Positions 41,067 to 50,642 of a DNA stretch of 64,000 nucleotides are shown here, piece after piece (the first letter of the stretch is position 1; every line of letters begins with the position of its first letter). A model generated the notes under the pieces. It was not told the origin of the DNA, did no database searches, and saw nothing but the letters and a program-made list of their open reading frames with translations. Source of the stretch: Flavobacterium aquidurense (GTDB lineage Bacteria > Bacteroidota > Bacteroidia > Flavobacteriales > Flavobacteriaceae). The stretch spans positions 78,493 through 142,492 of the forward strand of contig FNPS01000011.1 in the NCBI GenBank assembly GCA_900107365.1. Reading direction: 5' to 3'. Made by a program: the position numbers and the translations under genes.

Positions 41067-44000
41067 ATGAAAAGGACTATATTTTTATTTTTACTGCTTA
41101 CCGCTTGTACAGTTATGTATGGTCAGGATATTATTACCATAAAGGGTGTAGTAACTGATGCGCAAAACATGCCAATGCCAGGAGCAACAGTTTCTGAAAA
41201 AGGAACTAAAAACAGTACTACTACTTCGATAGATGGTGAATATCAAATCAAACTAAAATCTAATGCTACATTGGTATTCTCTTACCTGGGAACAAAATCG
41301 AAAGAAGAACAGATTAAAGGCCGAACAACTATAGACACAAAATTACTGGACGACACCAATAATCTGGATGAGGTAGTTGTAGTGGGTTACGGTACCAAAA
41401 CGAGAAAAAACCTTACTGGAGCGATATCTTCTATAAAAGGGGATGAATTGGCAAAAATTCCGGTTCAAAACGTTGCTCAGGCTTTGCAGGGTCGTATCGC
41501 CGGTATGCAGGTGACAATGCCTGACGGAACTCCGGGCGCTCAACCTTCATTGAGAATTAGAGGAGGAACTTCAATCACTCAAAGCAACGAACCTTTGTAC
41601 GTAGTTGACGGTGTAGCACAAACGGGCGGTTTAGCTTTTTTAGATGGAATGGATATTGAGTCTATGGATGTATTAAAAGATGCATCATCTACCTCTATTT
41701 ATGGTGCTCAGGGAGCAAATGGAGTTATTTTGGTTACTACTAAAAAACCAAAAGGAGGAAAACTTACTTTAAGTTATGATACGTATGGTGGTATCAAAAC
41801 CATTGCTAAAGAGATTCCGGTTATGAATCCATATCAATATGTTCAGTTAATGTACGAAGGCGTACTTGATGATCCGGCAAGATTACAGAAATTTGAGAAT
41901 AATTTTGGGACATTTAATGAACTGGAAGGACTTTATAAAAACAGAGCAGGAGTTAATTGGCAAGATGAAGTTTTTGGAAATGCAGTAGAAAGCCAATATC
42001 ATAAAATTAGTATTAGTGGTGGAGAGAGCGATACTAAATACAACGCTTTTTATTCTGTTAACAATGATCAGGGGATTATGATAGGAAGTGGTTCTGTAAA
42101 AAACATTGCAAAACTAGCTGTAACAAACAATGTAAGCAAAAAATTTACTGTAACTGCCATTGTCAATTATTCAAGTCAAAAAATAACAGGTTTATCTACC
42201 CAGGAAGGCGGAAATACCAGATTGAACATGTTGCAGAATTTACTTCAGTACAGACCAACAATTGGAAAAAATGGATCTGATGAAGATCTTAAATATTTAG
42301 TGGTAGATCCTTTAGACAATCAATCTTCCCCAACATTTCAAAGTCCGCTTATTACGATTGAAAGTCAAAAAAGAGAAGCTGTTAACCGATCTCTTAATAT
42401 GAGCATGCAGTTGCAATATAACATTACCCCGGACTTAGTTTATCGTGGTTTAGTTAGTTACACTGACAATAGCGATAAAAGCAAATATTTTAACGATGCT
42501 ACCGGTATTCAGGCGATCAGAAGCGGGGGACCAAACGGAGGAGTTACACACAATATTTCGACCCGTTTAAATTACAATAACGTTTTAACGTACAGCAAAG
42601 CTTTTGGAGCAGACCACAAATTTGATGCAACGGTTGGACAGGAGTATATTTATAATTATGCTGAAGGAATTACAGCCACAGCTTCTGCTTTTCCCGGCGT
42701 TAATTTAGGTTGGGACAAATTACAACTGGGAACTATTGCCGGAATTCCGACAACATTTGCTGAAGATGATAAATTGCTGTCATTTTTCGGAAAAGCAAAT
42801 TATTCCTTTAAAAACAGGTATTTATTCTCTGCCAGTTTAAGAGCTGATGGATCTTCTAAATTCGGAACTGAAAATCAATGGGGATATTTCCCTTCTGTCT
42901 CTGCCGCCTGGCGTATAATTGAGGAAAATTTCATGAGAAGTGTACCTGCTTTCTCTGATTTGAAACTTCGTTTGAGTTATGGTGAAGCCGGAAACAACCG
43001 AATTGCCAATTATGCTGCATTAGGTATTTTCAATTCCGGATCTTATCCGCTAAACAATCAGGTAAATATTACCGCTTTTCAAAATACCCTACCTAATCCA
43101 TACTTGAAATGGGAAGCTACAAAATCGACCAATATTGGTTTTGATTTAGGATTCTTTAAGCAAAGAATTTCCCTCACAACAGAATTGTATGACAACCGTT
43201 CTAAAGATTTACTTTATAACACGCGTGTTCCGGCAAGTTCAGGTTTCAAAAAACAATTTCAGAATATTGGCTCAACTTCTAACAAAGGAATTGAATTCAC
43301 TTTAAATACGGTGAATATCAAAAATGATAATTTTATTTGGAATACCACTTTTAATATTGCTTTTAATAAAACAAAAGTACTTAGCTTAAGTGAAGGCGAA
43401 ACGTCATTAATAACCAATAGCTATACAGATAAAAGCGATTACATTTTACAGGTAGGAAAACCAGTAGGAACGATGTATGGTTATGTTCGTGATGGTTTAT
43501 ATCAGGTAAGCGATTTTGATTATAATTCGACACTTAACACTTATACTTTAAAATCAGGCGTAGTTAGCGACAATCTTGTCGTGCAACCCGGATTTATAAA
43601 ATTTAAAGATATAAATGGTCCAAATGGAGTGCCTGATGGCGTGATCAATGATTTAGACAGAACAACTATTGGAGATGCAAATCCGAAATACACAGGAGGT
43701 TTAAACAATACTTTTAGTTATAAAGGAATAGATCTAAGTGTATTCCTTGATTTTACGGTAGGAAATGATATTTACAATGCAAACACGCTGAACAACTCAA
43801 GACTTAATTTTGAAAACCTAAATTCATTATCCATCTATGCTGACAGATGGACTACTGTTAATGCAGCCGGACAACGTGTAACAAATCCTGATGAATTGGC
43901 AGCTTTAAATGTGGGTAAAACCAATCCGGTTTATAATGGTAATGCAACTGGTCGTTTATATAGTGATATTATTGAAGACGGTTCATTTTTGAGAATCAAC

Positions 44001-44222
44001 AATATAAGTCTTGGTTATACATTACCGAAAGAATGGCTGAAAAAATCTAAAATCTCAAATTTGAGAATCTATTTTACAGCTTATAATTTATATACGTTTA
44101 CCAAGTATACTGGTTACGATCCGGAAGTAAGTGTTCTTAATAACGCCATAACAAGAGGAGTTGACTTTAGTGCTTATCCAAGAAGTAAATCTTTTGTTAC
44201 AGGCTTAAATATTTCACTATAA
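41067..44222 (+). CDS. SusC/RagA-type TonB-dependent transporter (heparin locus)
   Basis: A 1051-aa outer-membrane transporter. Signal peptide (to about residue 20, VMYGQD), carboxypeptidase regulatory-like domain (about 23-105, TIKGVVTDAQNMPMPGATV), TonB-box-like NLDEVVVVGYGTKTRKNLTG, plug (PLYVVDGVAQTG) and a beta-barrel ending in GLNISL. It imports the oligosaccharides made by the surface lyases, together with the SusD protein encoded 17 bases downstream. Context makes heparin/heparan oligosaccharides the likely cargo. First gene of the operon 41067-50620 or beyond. Confidence 0.96.
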   Translation: MKRTIFLFLLLTACTVMYGQDIITIKGVVTDAQNMPMPGATVSEKGTKNSTTTSIDGEYQIKLKSNATLVFSYLGTKSKEEQIKGRTTIDTKLLDDTNNLDEVVVVGYGTKTRKNLTGAISSIKGDELAKIPVQNVAQALQGRIAGMQVTMPDGTPGAQPSLRIRGGTSITQSNEPLYVVDGVAQTGGLAFLDGMDIESMDVLKDASSTSIYGAQGANGVILVTTKKPKGGKLTLSYDTYGGIKTIAKEIPVMNPYQYVQLMYEGVLDDPARLQKFENNFGTFNELEGLYKNRAGVNWQDEVFGNAVESQYHKISISGGESDTKYNAFYSVNNDQGIMIGSGSVKNIAKLAVTNNVSKKFTVTAIVNYSSQKITGLSTQEGGNTRLNMLQNLLQYRPTIGKNGSDEDLKYLVVDPLDNQSSPTFQSPLITIESQKREAVNRSLNMSMQLQYNITPDLVYRGLVSYTDNSDKSKYFNDATGIQAIRSGGPNGGVTHNISTRLNYNNVLTYSKAFGADHKFDATVGQEYIYNYAEGITATASAFPGVNLGWDKLQLGTIAGIPTTFAEDDKLLSFFGKANYSFKNRYLFSASLRADGSSKFGTENQWGYFPSVSAAWRIIEENFMRSVPAFSDLKLRLSYGEAGNNRIANYAALGIFNSGSYPLNNQVNITAFQNTLPNPYLKWEATKSTNIGFDLGFFKQRISLTTELYDNRSKDLLYNTRVPASSGFKKQFQNIGSTSNKGIEFTLNTVNIKNDNFIWNTTFNIAFNKTKVLSLSEGETSLITNSYTDKSDYILQVGKPVGTMYGYVRDGLYQVSDFDYNSTLNTYTLKSGVVSDNLVVQPGFIKFKDINGPNGVPDGVINDLDRTTIGDANPKYTGGLNNTFSYKGIDLSVFLDFTVGNDIYNANTLNNSRLNFENLNSLSIYADRWTTVNAAGQRVTNPDELAALNVGKTNPVYNGNATGRLYSDIIEDGSFLRINNISLGYTLPKEWLKKSKISNLRIYFTAYNLYTFTKYTGYDPEVSVLNNAITRGVDFSAYPRSKSFVTGLNISL

Positions 44223-44239
44223 TTTTAAAGTTTCGAAAA

Positions 44240-46126
44240 ATGAAAAAATATATATTTTCCCGCAGAGTCCTTATTGCAGCTGGTATTGCCTGTCTCTTAT
44301 TGCCTCTTAATTCCTGTGATAAAGAATTAGAAGTTACACCCTACTCCTACTTTACAACAGCCAACTTTTTTTCTAATTCAGAAGAAGCTAATATGGCCAC
44401 TTTAGGAGTATATGAATCAATGTCGTCTCTTGATACTTATGGTTATAACATCCCTTTAATTTTTGATGCTGATACTGATATTAGTCAATTGAGTGGTGTG
44501 GGTGCTGATGAATGGCGTTTGATTGCACATTATCAGGGAATTTCTCAAACCGCAATATTTTACAACGTTTGGAGTAAATTATACGAAGGAATCGACAGAG
44601 CAAATGTTGTGATTGAAAGAATTCCTCAAATGGAATTGTACAAAAACGGAACCCAAACGCAACAAGAGCAATTGAACCGATTTATTGGTGAAGCAAAATT
44701 TCTACGTGGTTTCTATTATTCTGAACTTGTCCGTCTTTGGGGAGATGTTCCATTCAAAACAAAAAGCTCACAATCTGGAGATAATCTAAAAGGTGGTTTA
44801 GTAGATCGTCAGGAAATATACACCCAGATTATAAAAGATATGGAGGAAGCTGCTGTTGTATTACCGGCAGAAACACCTTCCGATGAACGCATTAATAAAT
44901 GGGCTGCCAAAGCCATGTTAGCCAGAATTGCATTGTTTGCCGGAGGATATTCTTTAAGTCCGGACGGAACTATGAAACGTCCTGCTAATTACAAAGAGTA
45001 TTACAAATTGGCACAGGAAAAAATAAATGAGGTTATGGCCCAAAATCCATACAAGCTGAATACGTCCTATGCTAAAGTTTTTAAAAACCAATGTCAACAT
45101 GTTTTAGAACCTACTGAAAACATCTTTCAGGTAGCTTTTTACAATCCGGCAGGAACTATGGGGAATGGTTCATGGGTTGGTTATTTTAATGGACCGCTTA
45201 CTGCTGCTGGTATATATCCAAATTCAATAGGGAGATGTTTAGTTCCTAAACCATTTTATAATACTTTTAAAACAGGCGATCAGCGAAGAGATTTTTCTAT
45301 TGCAACTTATTCTATCAATAATGTTGGAAATAAATTGCCACTTGTAACTGCCAGACAAGATGAAGCCTGGACAGCGGCCAAATGGAGTCGTGAATACCAA
45401 ACTAATTCTACTGTGGAAAGAAGTTATACTCATATCAATTGGGTAGTAATGCGCTATTCTGATTTATTATTGATGCGTGCTGAAGTTGAAAACGAGTTAA
45501 ACGAAGGTCCAAATCCAGTTGCTTATGACGCTGTCAACCAAGTACGAAAAAGAGGTTTTGGAGCAGATATCGCGGGCAGCAGAATTGCTGTTGACATTGT
45601 AAATAAAGGCACCGGATATGCCAATGCTGCTAATGTTGTTATACAAATTACCGGCGGTGGTGGTAGCGATGCATCTGCAGCGGTGGTAACGCTTGCAAGT
45701 GGTGGTATTAGCGCAATTACGATGTTACGTTCTGGAGATGGTTATACTTCTGTACCAACAGTAACTATTACAACTACAGACGGTAAAGGTTCCGGAGCAA
45801 CAGCAGTAGCACGAATTTTACCTAAACCTACGGCTGCCGAAATGAATTTGCCAACAGGACTGAGTAAAATTGATTTTCTTAAGGCAATTCAACAAGAAAG
45901 AGCCTGGGAACTTTCCGGAGAAGGTATGCGCAGAGCCGATTTAATTCGATGGGGAATATTATCTGATAAAATAATCGAAACAAACGCGGCTGTAAAACTT
46001 ATTCGTTCCAATTATTTTTATCCGTCAATTGCCAATTTTGTGGCAGGCAAACATGAATTATATCCTTTTCCGCAAAATGAAACTGATGTAAACAAGTCGA
46101 TTACACGTCAGAATCCAAAATATTAA
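44240..46126 (+). CDS. SusD/RagB-type lipoprotein with an inserted domain
   Basis: A 628-aa surface lipoprotein (lipobox ending at Cys26, PLNSC). The SusD helical body with tetratricopeptide-like helices holds the glycan and closes the SusC pore. The family hallmark QVRKRGFG is followed, at about residues 452-530, by an extra Gly/Thr-rich segment (NKGTGYANAANVVIQITGGG, then SGDGYTSVPTVTI) before the usual FLKAIQQERAWELSGEGMRRADLIRWG. This insertion makes the protein about 75 residues longer than its relatives and suggests an added binding surface. Paired with SusC, 17 bases away. Confidence 0.94.
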   Translation: MKKYIFSRRVLIAAGIACLLLPLNSCDKELEVTPYSYFTTANFFSNSEEANMATLGVYESMSSLDTYGYNIPLIFDADTDISQLSGVGADEWRLIAHYQGISQTAIFYNVWSKLYEGIDRANVVIERIPQMELYKNGTQTQQEQLNRFIGEAKFLRGFYYSELVRLWGDVPFKTKSSQSGDNLKGGLVDRQEIYTQIIKDMEEAAVVLPAETPSDERINKWAAKAMLARIALFAGGYSLSPDGTMKRPANYKEYYKLAQEKINEVMAQNPYKLNTSYAKVFKNQCQHVLEPTENIFQVAFYNPAGTMGNGSWVGYFNGPLTAAGIYPNSIGRCLVPKPFYNTFKTGDQRRDFSIATYSINNVGNKLPLVTARQDEAWTAAKWSREYQTNSTVERSYTHINWVVMRYSDLLLMRAEVENELNEGPNPVAYDAVNQVRKRGFGADIAGSRIAVDIVNKGTGYANAANVVIQITGGGGSDASAAVVTLASGGISAITMLRSGDGYTSVPTVTITTTDGKGSGATAVARILPKPTAAEMNLPTGLSKIDFLKAIQQERAWELSGEGMRRADLIRWGILSDKIIETNAAVKLIRSNYFYPSIANFVAGKHELYPFPQNETDVNKSITRQNPKY

Positions 46127-46137
46127 TTTTTTATCTT

Positions 46138-47565
46138 ATGCTAAAAAAACTAGTTCTATTCATCATTTTGTCTCTCCCCGCTTTCATCCAGGCTCAAGTA
46201 GACGTACATAATGCATCCTCAGAATATGAGTACCCTACTGATCCATTAGTTCGCGAGAAATTAGACAAATGGCAGGATTTAAAATTTGGCGTTATTTTAC
46301 ATTGGGGACTTTACAGTCAAAATGCAATGAACGAATCCTGGCCATTGGTTAATGAACTTTGGAAACGAAGAGACACAACAAAAACATATGAAGAATATAA
46401 AAAATGGTATTGGGACCAATCTAAAAAATTTAATCCGGTAAAGTTTAATCCGGAGAAATGGGCTGAGATTTCAAAAGATGCCGGAATGAAATACTTGGTT
46501 TTTACAACGAAACATCATGAAGGTTTTTCAATGTTCGATACCAAAGAAAATGATTTCAAAATTACTAATGGTCCATTTGCTAACAATCCGAAAGCCGATG
46601 TAACGAAGTATATATTTGAAGCTTATCGTAAACAAGGAATGATGATTGGTGCCTACTTTTCAAAACCCGATTGGCATTCTGAATGTTTTTGGTGGCCGCG
46701 TTTTGCAACTGTAAACCGTAATGTAAATTACAATACTATCGAATTTCCCAAACAATGGCAAAAATTTAAAGATTTCACCTATAATCAAATTGGGGAAGTT
46801 TTAAGCAACTATGGTAAAGTTGATATTTTATGGTTAGATGGCGGCTGGATACGTAATCCCCAGCCAGGAGAAATGGAAAAAGCGTACGTTCAAAGTAATA
46901 AATCTTATTATCCGCCATATCCACAAGATGTTGATATGTCACGTATTGCCAAAATGGCGAGAGAAAAACAACCTGGAATTCTGGTTGTCGACAGAACCGT
47001 TCACGGACCTTACGAAAACTATCGTACACCAGAGTTGACCATACCAAAGGAACAGCTAAAAGACCCTTGGGAAACCTGTCTAACCTTAGCAAAAGGATGG
47101 GGTTATACAAAAAAGACGCCGATAAAATCAGGTACTTGGATTGTACAAACTTTAGTTGAAGTAGTCGCAAAAGGAGGGAATTTGCTTTTAGGCTTCGGAC
47201 CAACACCAGAAGGAGAATTTCCGGAGTATGTAAATAAACCATTGCAAGAAATTGGTGACTGGCTAAAACTAAATGGTGAAGCAATTTATGGGACACGAAT
47301 TACAGAAAACTATAACAGCGGTTCAACCTGGTTTACACAATCAAAAGACAGCAAAACTAAATATGCTATTTGTTGTATTAAAGAGGGAACAACTATACCC
47401 GTAACAATACAATGGAAAGGAAATGTGCCTGTAAAAGGAAAAAAAATAAAACTGATTTCTTCTGGTAAAAACGTAAACTGGAAACAGGAAGGAGATACTA
47501 TTATTGTAGAAGTACCCAAAGAGTTAATCGGCAAACAAACAGCTGCCCTAGCTTTTGCATTTTAA
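46138..47565 (+). CDS. GH29 alpha-L-fucosidase
   Basis: A 475-aa exported glycosidase (signal peptide 1-19, FIQAQV). GH29 TIM-barrel: KFGVILHWGLYSQ, FTTKHHEGFSMFDTK and the nucleophile Asp234 in ILWLDGGW. A C-terminal beta-sandwich follows. It hydrolyses terminal alpha-L-fucose. Heparin has no fucose, so its presence in this locus is unexpected; it may act on linked proteoglycan glycans or a related marine/animal polymer (inference). It starts 11 bases after the SusD gene, so it is certainly part of the operon. Confidence 0.9.
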   Translation: MLKKLVLFIILSLPAFIQAQVDVHNASSEYEYPTDPLVREKLDKWQDLKFGVILHWGLYSQNAMNESWPLVNELWKRRDTTKTYEEYKKWYWDQSKKFNPVKFNPEKWAEISKDAGMKYLVFTTKHHEGFSMFDTKENDFKITNGPFANNPKADVTKYIFEAYRKQGMMIGAYFSKPDWHSECFWWPRFATVNRNVNYNTIEFPKQWQKFKDFTYNQIGEVLSNYGKVDILWLDGGWIRNPQPGEMEKAYVQSNKSYYPPYPQDVDMSRIAKMAREKQPGILVVDRTVHGPYENYRTPELTIPKEQLKDPWETCLTLAKGWGYTKKTPIKSGTWIVQTLVEVVAKGGNLLLGFGPTPEGEFPEYVNKPLQEIGDWLKLNGEAIYGTRITENYNSGSTWFTQSKDSKTKYAICCIKEGTTIPVTIQWKGNVPVKGKKIKLISSGKNVNWKQEGDTIIVEVPKELIGKQTAALAFAF

Positions 47566-47592
47566 TTTTTTTAAAACGAAAAAACCAAAATT

Positions 47593-47928
47593 ATGAAGAA
47601 GATAGTATTAGTATTCAGTTTACTATTAATAGCTACCACTACGTTTGCACAGGACAAACCTAAAGACATGAAAGTACTACGAGATTCAATCTTTACAGTA
47701 ATGAAACTAAGCAAGGTCAACAGACAAAAAATGCACGACCTGATTGCTGAAAACGGAAAAGGTCAAAAGGCTATTAAAGATGATCCTGCACTATTTTATG
47801 ATCAAAGACAAGAAAAATTAGCAACCTGGAAAAAAGATATTACTGCAAAAGAAAAAGCAATTTTAACGCCTGCACAATTTCAAACATGGCGTGATTTTGG
47901 AAAATCTTTGAGTGATAAAACGAAATAA
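47593..47928 (+). CDS. Small secreted protein, Spy/LTxxQ-like
   Basis: A 111-aa exported protein (signal peptide to about residue 20, TTFAQD) with a short helical, lysine-rich mature part. ILTPAQFQTWRDF near the C terminus resembles the LTxxQ motif of Spy/CpxP-type periplasmic proteins. Similar small proteins accompany Bacteroidota PULs, but function is unknown. It follows the fucosidase gene by 27 bases and precedes ROK kinase by 138. Confidence 0.7.
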   Translation: MKKIVLVFSLLLIATTTFAQDKPKDMKVLRDSIFTVMKLSKVNRQKMHDLIAENGKGQKAIKDDPALFYDQRQEKLATWKKDITAKEKAILTPAQFQTWRDFGKSLSDKTK

Positions 47929-47999
47929 TAATAGTTGTCATTTAAAAGAAACAAAATAAATGATTGAATATTATTTAGAATTGAATAAGTTTATGGACA

Positions 48000-48026
48000 T
48001 TAATGCAGAACTATGTTCTGCATTAA
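48000..48026. promoter_or_regulatory. Perfect 12-bp inverted repeat with three-base loop
   Basis: TTAATGCAGAAC and GTTCTGCATTAA around TAT, 40 bases before the ROK start. Too AT-rich and lacking a T tract to be a typical terminator; an operator or mRNA-stability hairpin is possible. Confidence 0.55.
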
Positions 48027-48066
48027 CTGTTTATAAGAGAAAGAAATAATAAAATAAATTACCATT

Positions 48067-49014
48067 ATGATTACTTTAAACGATACACCAATTTCAAAAT
48101 CATACGCAATCGGAATAGATATTGGTGGTACTTCACTTAAATGTGGTGTTGTTGATGAACTGGGAGAAATCTTATTTTCCTTTATAGTATCCTTAAAAGA
48201 TGCCAAAACCGAAGCTGAAATTATAAGCTTAATGGTCAACGCGATAACACAATGTACAGATCAATTAAAAAAACCTATTGTAGGTATCGGAATTGGTTTT
48301 CCTGGTCTTATTGAAGAGGATGTTATTATTGGTGGAGGCGTGAATTTGCCTGGTTTTGAACAATTGCCATTGGGTAAAATTCTAAAAGATTTAACCGGGC
48401 ATAATATTGTAATTGATAACGATGCCAACCTAATGGGACTTGCCGAATTAATTTACGGCGCAGCCAAAGATAGTACTGATGCTGTTTTTCTAACCATTGG
48501 TACAGGTATTGGCGGCGCTATTATGATTAATAAAAAACTTTATAGCGGCTATAAAAATCGTGGCGGTGAATTAGGACATACTGTAATTCAGCAAAATGGC
48601 ATGTTGTGCAATTGTGGTGGACGAGGTTGTCTGGAAACTTATGCATCGGTTACAGCATTAATCAATTATTACAAAACTCAAAATCCTTCATCAGAAGAAA
48701 ACATTGACGGCAAAACTATCATCGAAAAATATCTGTCAGGAGAAGATCATGCCCTCAACACCATGCAACATCATTTTGATTATTTAGCTGCCGGTATTGT
48801 AAACTTTGTAAATATATTTAGTCCTCAAAAAGTAATTATTGGTGGAGGAATTAGTGAAGCGGGTCAGTTTTATATTGATGAACTAACAAAAAGAGTAAAA
48901 ACCTTTGCTATTCCTGTTGCTTTTGCCCACAGTACTATAGTAGCGGCAGATTTAGGCAACAAAGCCGGATTGTTAGGTGCTTGCGCCATTGCTTTTCAAA
49001 AATTTAAAGTTTAG
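48067..49014 (+). CDS. ROK-family sugar kinase
   Basis: A 315-aa cytoplasmic kinase. ATP-binding GIDIGGTSLKCGVV at residues about 18-31, catalytic VIDNDANLMGL, GTGIGGAIMINKKLYSG and the zinc motif GHTVIQQNGMLCNCGGRGCLE. ROK kinases phosphorylate hexoses or amino sugars; the Bacteroides heparin PUL contains one (BT4654). Here it probably phosphorylates glucosamine or N-acetylglucosamine released from heparin disaccharides, feeding the NagB fusion at 59706 (inference). Lacks a helix-turn-helix, so it is an enzyme and not a ROK repressor. Confidence 0.92.
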   Translation: MITLNDTPISKSYAIGIDIGGTSLKCGVVDELGEILFSFIVSLKDAKTEAEIISLMVNAITQCTDQLKKPIVGIGIGFPGLIEEDVIIGGGVNLPGFEQLPLGKILKDLTGHNIVIDNDANLMGLAELIYGAAKDSTDAVFLTIGTGIGGAIMINKKLYSGYKNRGGELGHTVIQQNGMLCNCGGRGCLETYASVTALINYYKTQNPSSEENIDGKTIIEKYLSGEDHALNTMQHHFDYLAAGIVNFVNIFSPQKVIIGGGISEAGQFYIDELTKRVKTFAIPVAFAHSTIVAADLGNKAGLLGACAIAFQKFKV

Positions 49015-49144
49015 ATTTTCAATACAATTAAACTTTGAAAGAATTATCTTATCAATTATAAATCTATTACTTTAAATACTTGAATAATAGCGCTCAAATC
49101 AACCGTTACTAAAGGTTTTAGCTAAAATTAATATCATTTTGAAC

Positions 49145-49193
49145 AAATTCAAAACTCTACAAAAATATTGATGATTACATTCGTTTTGAATTT
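49145..49193 (+). promoter_or_regulatory. PUL regulatory element upstream of the sulfatase gene (inverted pair)
   Basis: AAATTCAAAAC (49145-49155) and its exact complement GTTTTGAATTT (49183-49193), separated by 27 bases. Core sequence shared with the elements at 30404 and 33073. Confidence 0.5.
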
Positions 49194-49237
49194 ATATCCT
49201 TTACCAACCGAAAACAATTTATTAAAATTAGGTAGCT

Positions 49238-50620
49238 ATGATGTTTCAAAAAAACATATTGATTTTGTGTCTGTTGAGCTTATTTAATACTCCGTTATTA
49301 ACCAGTGCACAAACCAATTCTCGTCCTAATATCCTTATAATCATGACCGATCAGCAAACTGCTGATGCCATGAGTATTGCCGGTAACAAAGATTTGCATA
49401 CACCTGCAATGGATAAACTGGCACAAAACGGAGTTCGTTTTACAAAAGCTTATTGTGCGCAGCCATTATGTTCGCCATCGCGTTCTGCCATAATGAGTGG
49501 AAAAATGCCTTTTGAAACAGGTTTTATTGGCAATGCACCGGAAAAAGACGGTCAATGGCCGGAAGATCTCCTAATGGTGGGGAAAATTTTTCAAAACGGA
49601 GGTTATAAAACCGGTTATGTTGGTAAATGGCATTTACCTGTTCCCACAACTAAGAAAAGCCAACATGGTTTTGAATTCATTGAAAATACCAATTTTCTGG
49701 ATTATAATGATGCAGCGACGCCTTCTTTTTGCGCTCGCTTTATTAAAGAAAATAAAAATACCCCTTTTCTTCTTGTAGCTTCTTTTTTAAATCCGCATGA
49801 TATTTGCGAATGGGCCCGCGATGAAGATTTAAAAATGGATATTTTAAAAGATGCACCGCCTCCAGATCAATGTCCGGCACTGCCTGCAAACTGGCAAATT
49901 CCTGCTAATGAACCTAAAATTGTTCGCGATCAGCAAAAAACAGTTGGCCTGCGCACCTATCCTTCTGTAAATTATTCACCTGAAAAATGGCGTCAATATC
50001 GTTGGGCTTATAACCGATTAGTTGAAAAAGTAGACAGTTATATAGAAATGGTACTGGCATCGCTTAAAAAGTATGGTATCGAAAAAAACACCATTATCAT
50101 TTTTACTGCAGATCATGGTGATGGTTATGCAGGACATAGTTGGAACCAGAAGCAAATTTTATACGAAGAATCGGCCAGAATACCTTTCATCATTTCGAAA
50201 ATTGGCGAATGGAAACCAAGAACTGATGATTTGTTAGTTTGCAACGGAACAGATATCATTCCAACTATTTGCGGTTTTACCGGAGTTCCAAAACCAGCAT
50301 ATTTAAAAGGAATTGACATCAGCAAAAAAATAGAAAATCCCCAAGAAAAATTACGGGATACTTTGGTGATCGAAACTGATTTTGCCGATAATGAAGACCT
50401 TTTAGGTATCAGCGGGCGTTCTGTAATTACCAAAGATTTCAAATATATAGTTTACAACAAAGGCGTTATTAAAGAACAGCTTTTTGATTTGAGCAAAGAT
50501 CCTGGTGAAATAACCAATCTTGCGGTAGACAAAACTTATAAAAAGAAGCTCATTAGTATGCGTCGTTATCTAAAACAATGGTGCAAAAACAATGGAGACA
50601 CATTCAATTCAGGATTATAA
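49238..50620 (+). CDS. Secreted S1-family sulfatase
   Basis: A 460-aa exported sulfatase (signal peptide to about residue 24, TSAQT). The motif PLCSPSRSAIMSG has Cys78 in C-x-P-x-R form, the site of conversion to formylglycine. Calcium/catalytic residues are recognisable in MTDQQTADAMS, GYVGKWHLP and FTADHGDG. Desulfates a sugar of heparin/heparan fragments; whether it targets N-, 6-O- or 2-O-sulfate cannot be decided by eye. It needs an anaerobic SME or equivalent from elsewhere for activation. A short gap (22 bases) precedes the lyase gene. Confidence 0.92.
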   Translation: MMFQKNILILCLLSLFNTPLLTSAQTNSRPNILIIMTDQQTADAMSIAGNKDLHTPAMDKLAQNGVRFTKAYCAQPLCSPSRSAIMSGKMPFETGFIGNAPEKDGQWPEDLLMVGKIFQNGGYKTGYVGKWHLPVPTTKKSQHGFEFIENTNFLDYNDAATPSFCARFIKENKNTPFLLVASFLNPHDICEWARDEDLKMDILKDAPPPDQCPALPANWQIPANEPKIVRDQQKTVGLRTYPSVNYSPEKWRQYRWAYNRLVEKVDSYIEMVLASLKKYGIEKNTIIIFTADHGDGYAGHSWNQKQILYEESARIPFIISKIGEWKPRTDDLLVCNGTDIIPTICGFTGVPKPAYLKGIDISKKIENPQEKLRDTLVIETDFADNEDLLGISGRSVITKDFKYIVYNKGVIKEQLFDLSKDPGEITNLAVDKTYKKKLISMRRYLKQWCKNNGDTFNSGL

Positions 50621-50642
50621 TCCGATTAAAAGAAAAAATATC

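Noticed and set aside
48067..49014. ROK protein as a transcriptional repressor
   Set aside because: No N-terminal helix-turn-helix; the sequence begins with the kinase ATP motif.
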